In this document: one piece after another, positions 55,645-64,000 of the stretch
Layout: each line of letters begins with the position of its first letter
Numbering within the stretch: the stretch's first letter is position 1
Source of the DNA: Halomonas denitrificans
GTDB lineage: Bacteria > Pseudomonadota > Gammaproteobacteria > Xanthomonadales > Wenzhouxiangellaceae
Direction: 5' to 3'
Length of the DNA: 64,000 bases
NCBI GenBank assembly: GCA_019800895.1
Contig: JAHVKF010000002.1
Location: forward strand, 62,001 to 126,000
Notes under the pieces: generated by a model
Databases searched by the model: none
What the model was told of the DNA's origin: nothing
What the model saw: the letters and a program-made list of their open reading frames with translations, nothing else
Translations under genes and position numbers: made by a program

Positions 55645-55673
55645 AATATAGCCCCTTGCCGGAATTGCGCGAA
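55645..55673 (-). promoter_or_regulatory. Candidate promoter of the MBL-fold gene
   Basis: On the minus strand TTCGCG (55668-55673) and TATATT (55645-55650) are 17 bp apart, with the -10 some 40 bp before ATG 55605. The -35 match is poor. Confidence 0.3.
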
Positions 55674-55815
55674 GATGGAGGTGCGTGCCGGAGCGGTCGA
55701 GCCCGGGTGGGCAGAACGACGACCGGGCCGGCGTTCGGCGATGGATGCGAAGTTCTCTCGCGTGCGCGATGGATGTAGTATCGGGCAGGCTGTGCGAAAC
55801 GATGGTGCTGACTGA

Positions 55816-56913
55816 ATGGCTCGGAGTGTGTATCTCGAAGGCTTCGCCGGCCGAGGCCGGCCGCCCAAGCGCTTCGACCTGGTCTCGTTCCCGGCCGAGA
55901 TCGGGCGGCACCCCGATTGCGCGATCCAGCTCAACGTGGCGCGCGTGTCGCGCCGCCACGCCAGCATCGAGCGGCTGCGCAACGGGCTCGTGATCCGCGA
56001 CCTCGGCAGCACCAACGGCACCTTCGTCAACGGCGAGCGAATCAATGCACCGACCCCGATGGGCCACGGCGACGTGGTGCATATCGGCGACCAGGAATTC
56101 CGCCTGATCGAGGACGAGGCCGAGGACGGACCCGCGCCCGACGAGGCCACCCGGGTCGGCATCAGCGCCCTGCCGCACGATTTCCCGACCCGCGTCCGCG
56201 AGTTCAACGAGCTCCTGGACAAGGAAATGGTCTGCGCATTCCACCAGCCCATCGTCCATGCCGACGGCCGCCTTTTCGCTCATGAACTCCTCGGACGCGC
56301 GGTGCACCCGGCCTTCGAGGCCGCTCCCGGACCGATGTTCATGCTGGCCGAAGCGATCGGCGAGCAGGTCCGTCTGAGCGAACTGTTCCGCCGCCGCAGC
56401 TTCATGGAAGCCGAGGCACGTGGGCTCGACACACCGCTGTTCTTCAACATCCACCCGGAGGAATGCCGCGACCCGGGGCGGCTGCTCGGCGAGCTGAAGG
56501 CGCTCCGGAAGAAGCATCCCGGCCTCGACCTGGTGTTCGAGGTGCACGAAGCCGCGGTCACCGACCTGGACGTCATGGCGCGCATCCGCGAGACCCTCAC
56601 GGACCTCCGGATCGGCCTGGCCTACGACGACTTCGGCGCCGGCCAGGCACGCCTTCAGGAATTGATCGAAGTACCGCCCGACGTGCTGAAATTCGACATC
56701 GCGCTGGTCCAGGGGCTGGAAGGCCCGGAGTCGCCGAAGTACCGGCTTCTCGAATCGCTGAACACGCTGATCCAGGATCTCGGCGCGAAGACCCTGGCCG
56801 AGGGCGTGGAAACCGAGCAGCAGGCCGAGGCCTGCCGCGCGATCGGCATCGACTACATCCAGGGCTTCTACTTCGGCCGACCCGAACCGGTGATGCCTTC
56901 GTCCGAGGCCTGA
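55816..56913 (+). CDS. FHA-EAL fusion, phosphothreonine-gated c-di-GMP phosphodiesterase
   Basis: The 365-residue soluble protein has an FHA domain (about 25-95) with the phosphothreonine-binding set GRHP, VSRRHA and STNGTFVNG. A linker leads to an EAL domain (about 130-355). The signature is HELLGR (E157) instead of EAL, but the other catalytic positions are kept: N in FFNIHP, E in VFEVHE, DDFGAG, LKFD, AEGVET and QGFYFGRP. Hydrolysis of c-di-GMP is plausible. FHA domains bind phosphorylated partners of Ser/Thr kinases; such a kinase gene ends 34 bp away on the other strand. No GGDEF domain is present. Confidence 0.88.
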   Translation: MARSVYLEGFAGRGRPPKRFDLVSFPAEIGRHPDCAIQLNVARVSRRHASIERLRNGLVIRDLGSTNGTFVNGERINAPTPMGHGDVVHIGDQEFRLIEDEAEDGPAPDEATRVGISALPHDFPTRVREFNELLDKEMVCAFHQPIVHADGRLFAHELLGRAVHPAFEAAPGPMFMLAEAIGEQVRLSELFRRRSFMEAEARGLDTPLFFNIHPEECRDPGRLLGELKALRKKHPGLDLVFEVHEAAVTDLDVMARIRETLTDLRIGLAYDDFGAGQARLQELIEVPPDVLKFDIALVQGLEGPESPKYRLLESLNTLIQDLGAKTLAEGVETEQQAEACRAIGIDYIQGFYFGRPEPVMPSSEA

Positions 56914-56947
56914 CCCTCCGTCTCGGGAGGCCGGGCCCGCCCGGGCA

Positions 56948-59218
56948 TCAGCCGGCCGCCGAGGCCGCCCCGGCGCGCAGGGCGCGCAGCCGGGTGATCA
57001 CATCTCGAACCACGGACCGGGACGCCTCGCGGGCCTTGTCGTCGGCGTTCAGGCCCACGTACTCCAGCCGCTCGCGCAGCATCGGTCCCAGGTTGCGACG
57101 CTCGTGCAGCACCACCACCCGCACCTGCAGGTTGGCCAGGTACTGGTAGTCGGTGCGGCCGTAGAAGTTCAGCTCGCGCTCGCCGGCCGGCACCACGTCG
57201 GCGAACACCAGGATATCGGCGCCTTCGTCGGAGGCCGCGCGGACGATGTCGGGCAGCGATTCCGCGTAGCTCATGCCGTCCATCAACTGCTCGTCGAGCA
57301 GTTCGAAGGACGCCCGGTTCAACGCCCGCTCGAGCTCGTCCTCGATCGCCGAAGCGACCGCCGGGTCGCCGGCTGCCATGACCACGATGCGGGGGGCCGC
57401 CGGGTTCCAGGCGCGCGGCCGCTCGTTCCTCGCCGGCGACGTGACGCGCGCCACGGCCTGCTCCGTGTCGAGGGCGGGCGTTTCCAGTTCCGCCGGCGGC
57501 TGCTCCGACGCTTCCGCCGCGAACCCTGCATCGCCCGATTCGGCGCGACCGGCCACTGGGTTCATCGACGAGGCGGTCGAAGCCACGACGCGTTCGGTTG
57601 ACGCCGGAGCCGCGCCATCGGCGCCGACCGCATCGCCGGCATCTGCCGTCGAGCCGCTCGCCGACGGCCGATTCGAAGCGATCGAATCCGCGTCGTCGGA
57701 CGACGCCTCGCTCGCCGGCTCGACCGCGAAGCGGAAGCCAGCGCCGTCGCTCGATGCAGCGGCATTGTCCACGGCCGAATCGATCGTGGACTCGCCTTCT
57801 GAGCCGGAGGCCACGCCGACCGGCTCGGAGGATCCCGTCGCCGCAGCGGCCAGGGCCGCCGAATCATCGGGCCCGGAGGGTTCGGCGTTGCCGGCCCCGG
57901 CAGCGGTCACGGACTCGTTCATCGAATCGTCCATCGCGTTGCCCATCGATCCGCTGGCTTCATCGGCCGGACGACCGACCGCCGTCCCCGACGCGGCCAG
58001 GCTGCGAGCGTCCGTGCCGCTCGGCTCGGCCTCGATCACCGCTTCCGGACCGTCCTCGCTCCCGCCGAACCAGGCCAGCAGGGGCTTGTCGCTGCCGGCC
58101 AGCAGGTACCAGGTCGATGCGGCCGCACCGCTGAGCACCAGCAGGAGGAACAGCGCCGCGACGGCCAGGCCCTTGCGCGAACCGCCCCCGGCAGGGAAGG
58201 CTTCCGTGGTCGCCGTCGGCGGCGCGGTGCGGACCGTCGGCGGCCCTCCGCTGCCCTCGCCCGTCCGTGCCGGCATCGGCGTGGTCGCGGCCACGGTCGC
58301 GGCGTTCGTCGACGCCTCGTTTTCCGCGGCCGCACGGGTCGCGGTCGGTCCGGTGGTCTCGACCGCGTCGTCGAGGACCACGGTCTTGGCCCAGCGCGGC
58401 TCGCGTCCGGCCCGGTAGTCCTCGATGTCGCTGATCAGTTCGTTGCAGTGCTGGTAGCGCAGCTTCGGCCGCTTGGCGATCATCTTGGCGAGGATCTTCT
58501 TGATGCCCTCGTCGACGTTGGGGTTCAGTTCCTTGATGTCGGGAATCTTGGCTTCGACCACCTTGGTCATCATCTCGAAGGGACTGTCGGACTTGAACGG
58601 GATGTCGCCGGTGAGCATCTCGAACAGCACGACGCCCATGGAGAAGATGTCCGAGCGCTGGTCGACCTCCTGCGACAGGCAGACCTCGGGCGACAGGTAG
58701 CTGGGTGTGCCCATGCCGATGCCGGTGGTGGTCAACCGCGTCTCGGCGTTCTCGTCGCGGGCGATGCCGAAGTCGACGACCTTCACGCCGCCGTACTTGG
58801 TCAGCATGATGTTTTCGGGCTTGATGTCGCGGTGGACCACGCCCTTGTCGTGGGCGGCAGCGAGGCCGTTGGCGGCTTCCTGTAGGATCTGCAGCGCACG
58901 GACCGGCTGCATCTGGCGCTCGCGCTGGATCAGCGCCTTGAGCGAATCGCCCTCGACGTACTCCATGACGAAGTACGGCTGGTCCTCGTGCCGGTCGACC
59001 CGGAAGACCTGGACCAGGTTCGGGTGGTTGAGGTCGGCGACCACGCGCGCCTCGCGCATGAACCGTTCGGAAACGGCCTCGTCCTCGAGCAGCTGATTGC
59101 CGAGCATCTTGATCGCCACGTAGCGCTGCAGGCTTTCCTCGCGCGCCTTGTAGACGACACCCATGCCTCCGCGTCCCAGTTCGGAGACGATTTCGTACGG
59201 TCCGATCTTCTTGGCCAT
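56948..59218 (-). CDS. Transmembrane Ser/Thr protein kinase
   Basis: The 756-residue protein starts with a complete eukaryotic-like kinase domain (about 5-265): glycine loop GRGGMGVVY, K37, HRDIKPEN (HRD 129-131, N136), DFG 149-151 and the activation-loop end TPSYLSPE. A TM helix lies at about 350-373. The outer part is a long low-complexity Ala/Ser/Gly/acidic linker, then a folded C-terminal domain (about 620-750: RIVVMAAGDPAVASAIEDEL, ADILVFADVV, YLANLQVRVVVL) that resembles TolB/CsgG-like folds. A good candidate to phosphorylate the FHA-EAL partner or envelope proteins. The two genes converge. Confidence 0.9.
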   Translation of the reverse strand: MAKKIGPYEIVSELGRGGMGVVYKAREESLQRYVAIKMLGNQLLEDEAVSERFMREARVVADLNHPNLVQVFRVDRHEDQPYFVMEYVEGDSLKALIQRERQMQPVRALQILQEAANGLAAAHDKGVVHRDIKPENIMLTKYGGVKVVDFGIARDENAETRLTTTGIGMGTPSYLSPEVCLSQEVDQRSDIFSMGVVLFEMLTGDIPFKSDSPFEMMTKVVEAKIPDIKELNPNVDEGIKKILAKMIAKRPKLRYQHCNELISDIEDYRAGREPRWAKTVVLDDAVETTGPTATRAAAENEASTNAATVAATTPMPARTGEGSGGPPTVRTAPPTATTEAFPAGGGSRKGLAVAALFLLLVLSGAAASTWYLLAGSDKPLLAWFGGSEDGPEAVIEAEPSGTDARSLAASGTAVGRPADEASGSMGNAMDDSMNESVTAAGAGNAEPSGPDDSAALAAAATGSSEPVGVASGSEGESTIDSAVDNAAASSDGAGFRFAVEPASEASSDDADSIASNRPSASGSTADAGDAVGADGAAPASTERVVASTASSMNPVAGRAESGDAGFAAEASEQPPAELETPALDTEQAVARVTSPARNERPRAWNPAAPRIVVMAAGDPAVASAIEDELERALNRASFELLDEQLMDGMSYAESLPDIVRAASDEGADILVFADVVPAGERELNFYGRTDYQYLANLQVRVVVLHERRNLGPMLRERLEYVGLNADDKAREASRSVVRDVITRLRALRAGAASAAG

Positions 59219-59243
59219 GCCACCCTCCCTTCGGATGGTCGTT

Positions 59244-59258
59244 CGCCCGGTTCGGGCG
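59244..59258. repeat. Hairpin in the leader of the kinase gene
   Basis: CGCCCG-GTT-CGGGCG lies 26 bp before the kinase start on the minus strand, flanked by TTCG and TTCG. The divergent gap 59219-59570 has no gene. It holds this hairpin, a second near 59534-59550 before the protease start, and no convincing sigma70 boxes. Confidence 0.35.
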
Positions 59259-59570
59259 TTCGATGATCATACGCCGCTGGACCCCCGGTTTCGAGGCGGG
59301 CCCGGCGGCGGTCCGGGGCCCGGAACGGGTCCGCTGCCCGTACGCTTCCGAAGGGGTCGCGTCGACGCGGATTGCCCGTTGTCGTGGTTCCAGTCTCCAC
59401 GTACGCACTGAACCCCGACTGAACGACACGGGACGACGGAATTCCGGGCCCGGAGACCCTTTCCGGCCGCAGCGACCGGCCCGATGCGCGCAATCGCTCG
59501 CGCCGGGCGGCAAGTTTTGCTACCGTTCCCGATGCCGCTTCGAAGGCGGCGTCGACCAAGGTACGAATCC

Positions 59571-61862
59571 ATGCGGAACGTTTTCTTCGCGGCCGGCCTG
59601 GCGCTGGTCCTGTCCCCCTACGCGCTCGCGGGCGAGACCTGGCTGCGCATCGACCGCCCGGACGCGTCGCTGCGGGCCGATCTGCCGGCCGCGGCCATCG
59701 AGTATCCGGGCTTCGTCTGGCTGCCGGATGACACCGGCGCGTTCCGGCACCAACGTGCCGGCGGGCGGCTGCACGCGGTGGCCGACCCCTTCGCCATGCG
59801 GATCGACGGCCAACGGGTCGACCCCCGGCTGGCCTTCGGGCCCGCAGCGCAGGGCGCATGGCGCGGCACCGCGCGAACCGAGGCCGATTTCCGCCTCGTC
59901 CAGTTCCAGGGCCCGATCAAGGGCGAGTGGCTGGAGGCCCTGCGCGGGGTCGGCGCCGAGCCGATCCAGTACATCGCGCCGTTCGGCTACATCGTCTGGG
60001 CCGACCAGGACGCGGTCGCCCGCGCCGCGACCCTGGCGCGGGTCCGCTTCGCCGGGGAGTTCCCACCGGTGCTGCGCGTGCCGGTGCAGGCCCGCACCGA
60101 CGCCGACCCGCACCCGTACGCGATGGCGTTGATCCACGCCGGCACCGCCGAGCGCGTGCTGGCCGCCCTGCGCGACGCGGGCGCCCGGACGACCGATGCG
60201 GTGCAGCGGATCGACCCGAACCTCGCGACGGTCCAGCTGCACGCGTCGCCCGACCTGTTCGAATCCCTCGGCCGGGTACCCGGCGTGCTGTCGATCCAGC
60301 AGATCGGCCAGGACGCCGGTCCGCGCGGCGAGATGAGCCAGCAATCGGTGGTCGGCGGCTGGGACGCCGGACTGCTGATCCAGCCGGGCTACCTCGACTG
60401 GCTGACCCCGACCGGCCTGGACGGCAGCGGCGTCACCGTCGGCATCGTCGACGGCGGGATCCTCCAGACCCACCCGGACCTCGTCGACAACATCGTCCCC
60501 TGCGTGCCGGGGGGGATGGGCGCGAACAGCTGCAGCGACGCCAGCGACAGCCACGGCACCCACGTGGCCGGCGCGGTGGGCGGCACCGGCGCCTCGGGAA
60601 CGGTCGATGCGGCCGGCTTCCTGCGCGGCCAGGGCGTGGCGCCCGGCGCGTCGCTGGTCGAACAGCGCTACGGCCCGTTCCTCGGCGGCGGACCCGGCGG
60701 CATGGCGCCGAACGGCATGCTGACGATCTATGCCGACTCGGAGGCCAGCGGCGCCCAGCTGACCAACAACTCCTGGGGCCCGACCGGCACACCGCAGGGC
60801 TACGACATTCCGACCATGGAGATCGACATGATCAGTCGGGACGCGGACCCGGTCGAGCCGGGTCAGCAGCCGGTGCTGGCGGTCTGGTCGATCATGAACG
60901 GCAACGGCGATTCGGGCGGCGCCTGCGCGCCGAGTTCGCTGGGCTCCCCGGACGAGGCCAAGAACCTGTTCGCGGTCGGCTCGACCCGGCTGCAGTTCAG
61001 CAACGGCACCCAGGACCTGGATTTCTTCAGCGTCTCGGGCAACAGCGCTCACGGCCCGGCCTGCGACGGCCGCCAGGTACCGCACATCGTCGCCCCCGGC
61101 TGCCGGACCGACTCGACCAGCACCGGCGGCTCCGGCTACGGCCTGTCCTGCGGCACGTCGATGGCCTCGCCCGTGGTCTCCGGCAGCGTCGCCCTGTACT
61201 GGGAGCACTACCGCAATCTCCATGCGACCGACCCCAGCCCGGCGCTGATCAAGGCGGTGTTCACCGCGGCCGCCACCGACCTGGTCGGCAATCTCGATGC
61301 CGACAACGGCACCCTGGGCCACCGGCCCGACCGCAAACAGGGCTGGGGACGGCTGGACCTGGACGCGGTGATCAACCCGCCGCAGTCGGTCGTCACCTTC
61401 GACCAGCAGACCGTGTTCGACGCCACCGGCCAGGACTGGAGCATCGTCCTCACCCCCGAGGATCCGGCCGAACCGGTGCGGATGATGCTGGCCTGGACCG
61501 ACGCGCCCGGACCCGGCACGGGCGGCACGTCGCCCGCCTGGGTCAACGACCTCGACCTGTCGGTGACCGCCTCGGCGGGCGCCTACCTCGGCAACGTGTT
61601 CGGCAGCGACGGCTTCTCGGCCACGGGCGGCGGCCCGGACCCGATGAACAACCTCGAAGGCATCCACCTGCGGCCCGACCAGCACAACGGCCAGCCGTTC
61701 ACGATCGAGGTCCTCGCCGCCAACATCGCCGAGGATGCGCTGGACGTGCACGACCCGCAGTCGCCGCGCCAGGACTTCGCACTGGCCTGCTACAACTGCC
61801 TGGCCGAGCTGCCCGAGGACCTGTTCGCGGACGGCTTCGAATCGCCGGCCGGCGCGCCCTGA
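59571..61862 (+). CDS. Secreted S8 (subtilisin-like) serine protease
   Basis: This 763-residue protein has a signal peptide (about 1-20, ends YALAG). A long N-terminal prodomain-like region (about 25-265) precedes the catalytic triad: D294 in GIVDGGI, H328 in SHGTHVAG and S530 in GTSMASP, with N in the NNSWGP segment. A C-terminal beta domain (about 610-740: LAWTDAPGPGTGG, VNDLDLSV) is as in kp43-like subtilases. The tail CYNCLAELPEDLFADGFES, then PAGAP, ends with the same F-x-D-G-F-E as the M36 protease. It is followed after 10 bp by asnB. Confidence 0.92.
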   Translation: MRNVFFAAGLALVLSPYALAGETWLRIDRPDASLRADLPAAAIEYPGFVWLPDDTGAFRHQRAGGRLHAVADPFAMRIDGQRVDPRLAFGPAAQGAWRGTARTEADFRLVQFQGPIKGEWLEALRGVGAEPIQYIAPFGYIVWADQDAVARAATLARVRFAGEFPPVLRVPVQARTDADPHPYAMALIHAGTAERVLAALRDAGARTTDAVQRIDPNLATVQLHASPDLFESLGRVPGVLSIQQIGQDAGPRGEMSQQSVVGGWDAGLLIQPGYLDWLTPTGLDGSGVTVGIVDGGILQTHPDLVDNIVPCVPGGMGANSCSDASDSHGTHVAGAVGGTGASGTVDAAGFLRGQGVAPGASLVEQRYGPFLGGGPGGMAPNGMLTIYADSEASGAQLTNNSWGPTGTPQGYDIPTMEIDMISRDADPVEPGQQPVLAVWSIMNGNGDSGGACAPSSLGSPDEAKNLFAVGSTRLQFSNGTQDLDFFSVSGNSAHGPACDGRQVPHIVAPGCRTDSTSTGGSGYGLSCGTSMASPVVSGSVALYWEHYRNLHATDPSPALIKAVFTAAATDLVGNLDADNGTLGHRPDRKQGWGRLDLDAVINPPQSVVTFDQQTVFDATGQDWSIVLTPEDPAEPVRMMLAWTDAPGPGTGGTSPAWVNDLDLSVTASAGAYLGNVFGSDGFSATGGGPDPMNNLEGIHLRPDQHNGQPFTIEVLAANIAEDALDVHDPQSPRQDFALACYNCLAELPEDLFADGFESPAGAP

Positions 61863-61872
61863 GCCGACCGCC

Positions 61873-63576
61873 GTGTGCGCCATCTTCGGCATCCTCGGCC
61901 CGATCGACGGCGCCGGCCTGCGCGGCGATGCGCTGGCCCGCTCGAAGCGCCAGCGCCATCGCGGGCCCGACTGGTCCGGGGTCCACGAGGACGACGGCGC
62001 GCTGATCTGTCACGAGCGGCTGGCGATCGTCGACCCGCTCAGCGGCGCCCAGCCGCTGTATTCCACGGATCGCGAGCGGGTGCTGGCGGTCAACGGTGAA
62101 ATCTACAACCATGCCGCGCTGGAAGCCGAGCACGGCCTGGCCGACCGGCTGCAGACCGGCTCCGACTGCGAGGTGATCCTGCCCCTGTCGTGCGTCCTCG
62201 ACCCGGTCGAGCTGTGCCGGGCGCTGAACGGCATCTACGCGTTCCTGCTGTGGGACCGCCGGCACGACGACGGGCGCGGCCGCTACCTGGTCGCGCGCGA
62301 TCCGATCGGCGTTATGCCGCTCTACTGGGGTCGCGATGCGGACGGTCGCCGGGTGGTGGCCTCGGAACTCAAGGCCCTGCACGACCTGTGCGAGGACGTC
62401 GAGGCGTTCCCGCCGGGCCACGTCTACGACTCGGCGACCGACACGCTGACGCGCTTCTTCGACCCGGCCTGGCGGCACCGCATGCCGACCGCGGGCGACG
62501 ACGCCCTCGACGATGTGATCGACGGAGAGGACGAGGCGGTCGCCGCGCTGGCGGAAACGCTGGAGGCCGCGGTCACCCGCCAGCTGATGTGCGACGTGCC
62601 CTACGGCGCGCTGCTCTCCGGCGGCCTGGATTCGTCGATCATCGCCGCCCTGGCCGCGCGCCACGCCGCACGGCGGATCGAGGCTGCCGAGGCCGAGCCG
62701 GCCTGGTTCCCGCGCCTGCACACGTTTTCCGTCGGACTCGAAGGCAGCCCCGACCTCGCCGCCGCGCGCCTCGTCGCCGACCATATCGGCTCGGTCCACC
62801 ACGGCTTCGAGTACACGCTCCAGGAAGGGCTCGACGCGCTGGTCGACGTGATCGCCCACCTCGAGACCTACGACGTGACGACGATCCGCGCCGCCACGCC
62901 GATGTTCCTGATGGCGCGCCGGATCAAGGCCATGGGCATCAAGATGGTGCTGTCCGGCGAGGGCGCCGACGAACTGTTCGGCGGCTACCTCTATTTCCAC
63001 AAGGCGCCGAACGCACGCGAATTCCACGAAGAGACCGTGCGCAAGGTCGACGCCCTGCACCGCTTCGACTGCCTGCGCGCGAACAAGTCCACTGCCGCCT
63101 GGGGCGTCGAGGCCCGCGTGCCGTTCCTCGACAACGAGGTGATCGCCACGGCGATGCGGATCGACCCGGCGCTGAAGATGGTGGGCCCGGGGCGCATGGA
63201 GAAGCACCTGCTGCGCCGCGCCTTCGCGCACTTGCTGCCCGAGTCGGTGGCCTGGCGGCAGAAGGAGCAGTTTTCCGACGGGGTCGGCTACGGCTGGATC
63301 GATGCCCTGCGCGACCACGCCGAACAGCGCGTGGCCGACGCGGAGCTGGCCGACGCGGCGGCGCGCTTCCCGATCAACCCGCCGGCAACGAAGGAGGCCT
63401 GCCTGTACCGGTCGATCTTCGCCGAACTCTATCCGTCCGACGCCGCCGCCCGCACGGTACCCGGCGGCAAGTCGATCGCCTGCTCGTCGGAAGCCGCGCT
63501 GGCCTGGGACCCGGAGTTCGCGAACCGCGCCGACCCGTCGGGCCGGTCGGTGGCAGGGGTTCACCGCGGAGAGTGA
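61873..63576 (+). CDS. asnB: Asparagine synthetase B, glutamine-hydrolysing
   Basis: The 567-residue enzyme must start at GTG 61873, because the next codon is the catalytic Cys2 (CAIFGI); no ATG gives it. The N-terminal amidotransferase domain has RHRGPDWSG, HERLAIVDP and NGEIYNH; the synthetase domain has the pyrophosphate loop LLSGGLDSS, then SGEGADELFGGY and EARVPFLD. It makes asparagine from aspartate, ATP and glutamine. Length is that of AsnB-type enzymes. Only 10 bp separate it from the S8 protease stop, suggesting co-transcription of unrelated functions. Confidence 0.93.
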   Translation: MCAIFGILGPIDGAGLRGDALARSKRQRHRGPDWSGVHEDDGALICHERLAIVDPLSGAQPLYSTDRERVLAVNGEIYNHAALEAEHGLADRLQTGSDCEVILPLSCVLDPVELCRALNGIYAFLLWDRRHDDGRGRYLVARDPIGVMPLYWGRDADGRRVVASELKALHDLCEDVEAFPPGHVYDSATDTLTRFFDPAWRHRMPTAGDDALDDVIDGEDEAVAALAETLEAAVTRQLMCDVPYGALLSGGLDSSIIAALAARHAARRIEAAEAEPAWFPRLHTFSVGLEGSPDLAAARLVADHIGSVHHGFEYTLQEGLDALVDVIAHLETYDVTTIRAATPMFLMARRIKAMGIKMVLSGEGADELFGGYLYFHKAPNAREFHEETVRKVDALHRFDCLRANKSTAAWGVEARVPFLDNEVIATAMRIDPALKMVGPGRMEKHLLRRAFAHLLPESVAWRQKEQFSDGVGYGWIDALRDHAEQRVADAELADAAARFPINPPATKEACLYRSIFAELYPSDAAARTVPGGKSIACSSEAALAWDPEFANRADPSGRSVAGVHRGE

Positions 63577-63622
63577 TCGCCGTCGCTGCCGGCAGCCTGC
63601 CCGGCAAGGCGATCGCACGGCT

Positions 63623-64000
63623 TCAGGAACCCGCGTGCTTCCTGTGCCGCCATCTCGCAAGGCCGCCCCGGAGCGGCACGCCGATCAGCAGCAACGCCAT
63701 CGGCACGAAGATCCACGGGTTCAGCGAGGAGTCGGGTTGGAGCGCAGCCCACAGCATCCAGGCACCCCCGCCACCGAACACCAGGAGCCCGAGAAAAACG
63801 AGTTCGGGCTCGCGCTCGGCCGCCTGCTTCGCACGCCATTCGTCGAGTCCGGACGACGCGCGATCGACCAGTTCGAGATGGTTCGCATGGCGAGCGACCC
63901 AGATGGCGTCCAGCCCGGCAACCACCAGTGAGTTGACGAGAACGAAAGCGAACGCGTACAGCGCCTCGACCGCATCCGGCGACCCGAGATGCGGAGCGAA
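63623..64000 (-). CDS. Membrane protein, 5' part missing
   Basis: The visible 125 residues are the C-terminal part of a protein entering from beyond the right edge. Hydrophobic segments occur near residues 13-30, 65-83 and 92-108, separated by a charged stretch (ARHANHLELVDRASS). The frame is open through 64000, so an apparent GTG at 63925 is probably internal. No family is recognised. It is convergent with asnB. Confidence 0.55.
   Translation of the reverse strand, partial: FAPHLGSPDAVEALYAFAFVLVNSLVVAGLDAIWVARHANHLELVDRASSGLDEWRAKQAAEREPELVFLGLLVFGGGGAWMLWAALQPDSSLNPWIFVPMALLLIGVPLRGGLARWRHRKHAGS

Noticed and set aside
1-64000. tRNA, rRNA, riboswitches and integrated phage or insertion sequences
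   Set aside because: No clover-leaf, rRNA core, known riboswitch core, transposase or integrase motif was found by reading; a covariance-model scan could not be run.

Overview
The window is high-GC bacterial chromosome (about two thirds G+C by eye, lower in one gene). The gene set suggests a free-living gammaproteobacterium near the Xanthomonadales or Wenzhouxiangella-type lineages: RND efflux, lipoproteins with lipoboxes, Nei, an AddAB-like recombination pair, many GGDEF/EAL proteins and Pseudomonas/Xanthomonas-style REP-like repeats. The taxonomic placement is inference. I saw no rRNA, tRNA, CRISPR array, insertion sequence or prophage.

Layout. 1-343 is the truncated start of a GntR/YtrA regulator with its own promoter and two matching operator-like dyads. 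563-6864 holds two membrane or cytosolic c-di-GMP enzymes separated by a REP-rich gap and a PhzF-family gene. 6920-12503 holds a membrane protein, a TPR/TolB-like protein and a K+ channel operon. 12631-15693 is a periplasmic propeller fused to GGDEF. 15831-23629 is a translationally coupled two-gene operon: a secreted transglutaminase-fold protein without its catalytic triad, then a giant protein with PPC-like, discoidin-like and VWA domains. 23805-29970 has a CBS-domain membrane protein and an RND efflux pair divergent from a TetR regulator. 30039-34923 has a large PAS-GAF-PAS-GGDEF-EAL sensor and a Baeyer-Villiger-type monooxygenase. 34974-36473 has a membrane-anchored winged-helix regulator and a small exported protein that share a helically phased repeat array. 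36675-41094 is small housekeeping and membrane genes, including nei. 41249-47322 is the AddB/AddA-like pair. 47325-48145 carries two related inverted-repeat elements flanking a lipoprotein gene. 48158-52093 has DUF427, a hydrolase and a diguanylate cyclase. 52273-61862 has two secreted proteases that share a C-terminal DGFE tail, with a secreted metallo-beta-lactamase-fold enzyme, an FHA-EAL protein and a Ser/Thr kinase between them. The window closes with asparagine synthetase and a truncated membrane gene.

How the genes work together. Six proteins make or break c-di-GMP, with very different sensory inputs (CHASE, PAS, GAF, periplasmic propeller, FHA, membrane). The FHA-EAL protein beside a Ser/Thr kinase suggests phosphothreonine control of c-di-GMP turnover. 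Three proteins (the TPR protein, the winged-helix regulator and the kinase) may carry a related TolB/CsgG-like domain outside the membrane. The secreted proteases and the VWA/transglutaminase-like operon point to an active cell surface and extracellular polymer degradation.

Most promising leads: the coupled pseudo-transglutaminase/VWA operon, the phased GAA repeat arrays at equal distance upstream of two genes, the shared C-terminal F-x-D-G-F-E tail, and the FHA-EAL/kinase pair. Functions assigned here come from motifs read by eye; none was checked against a database.
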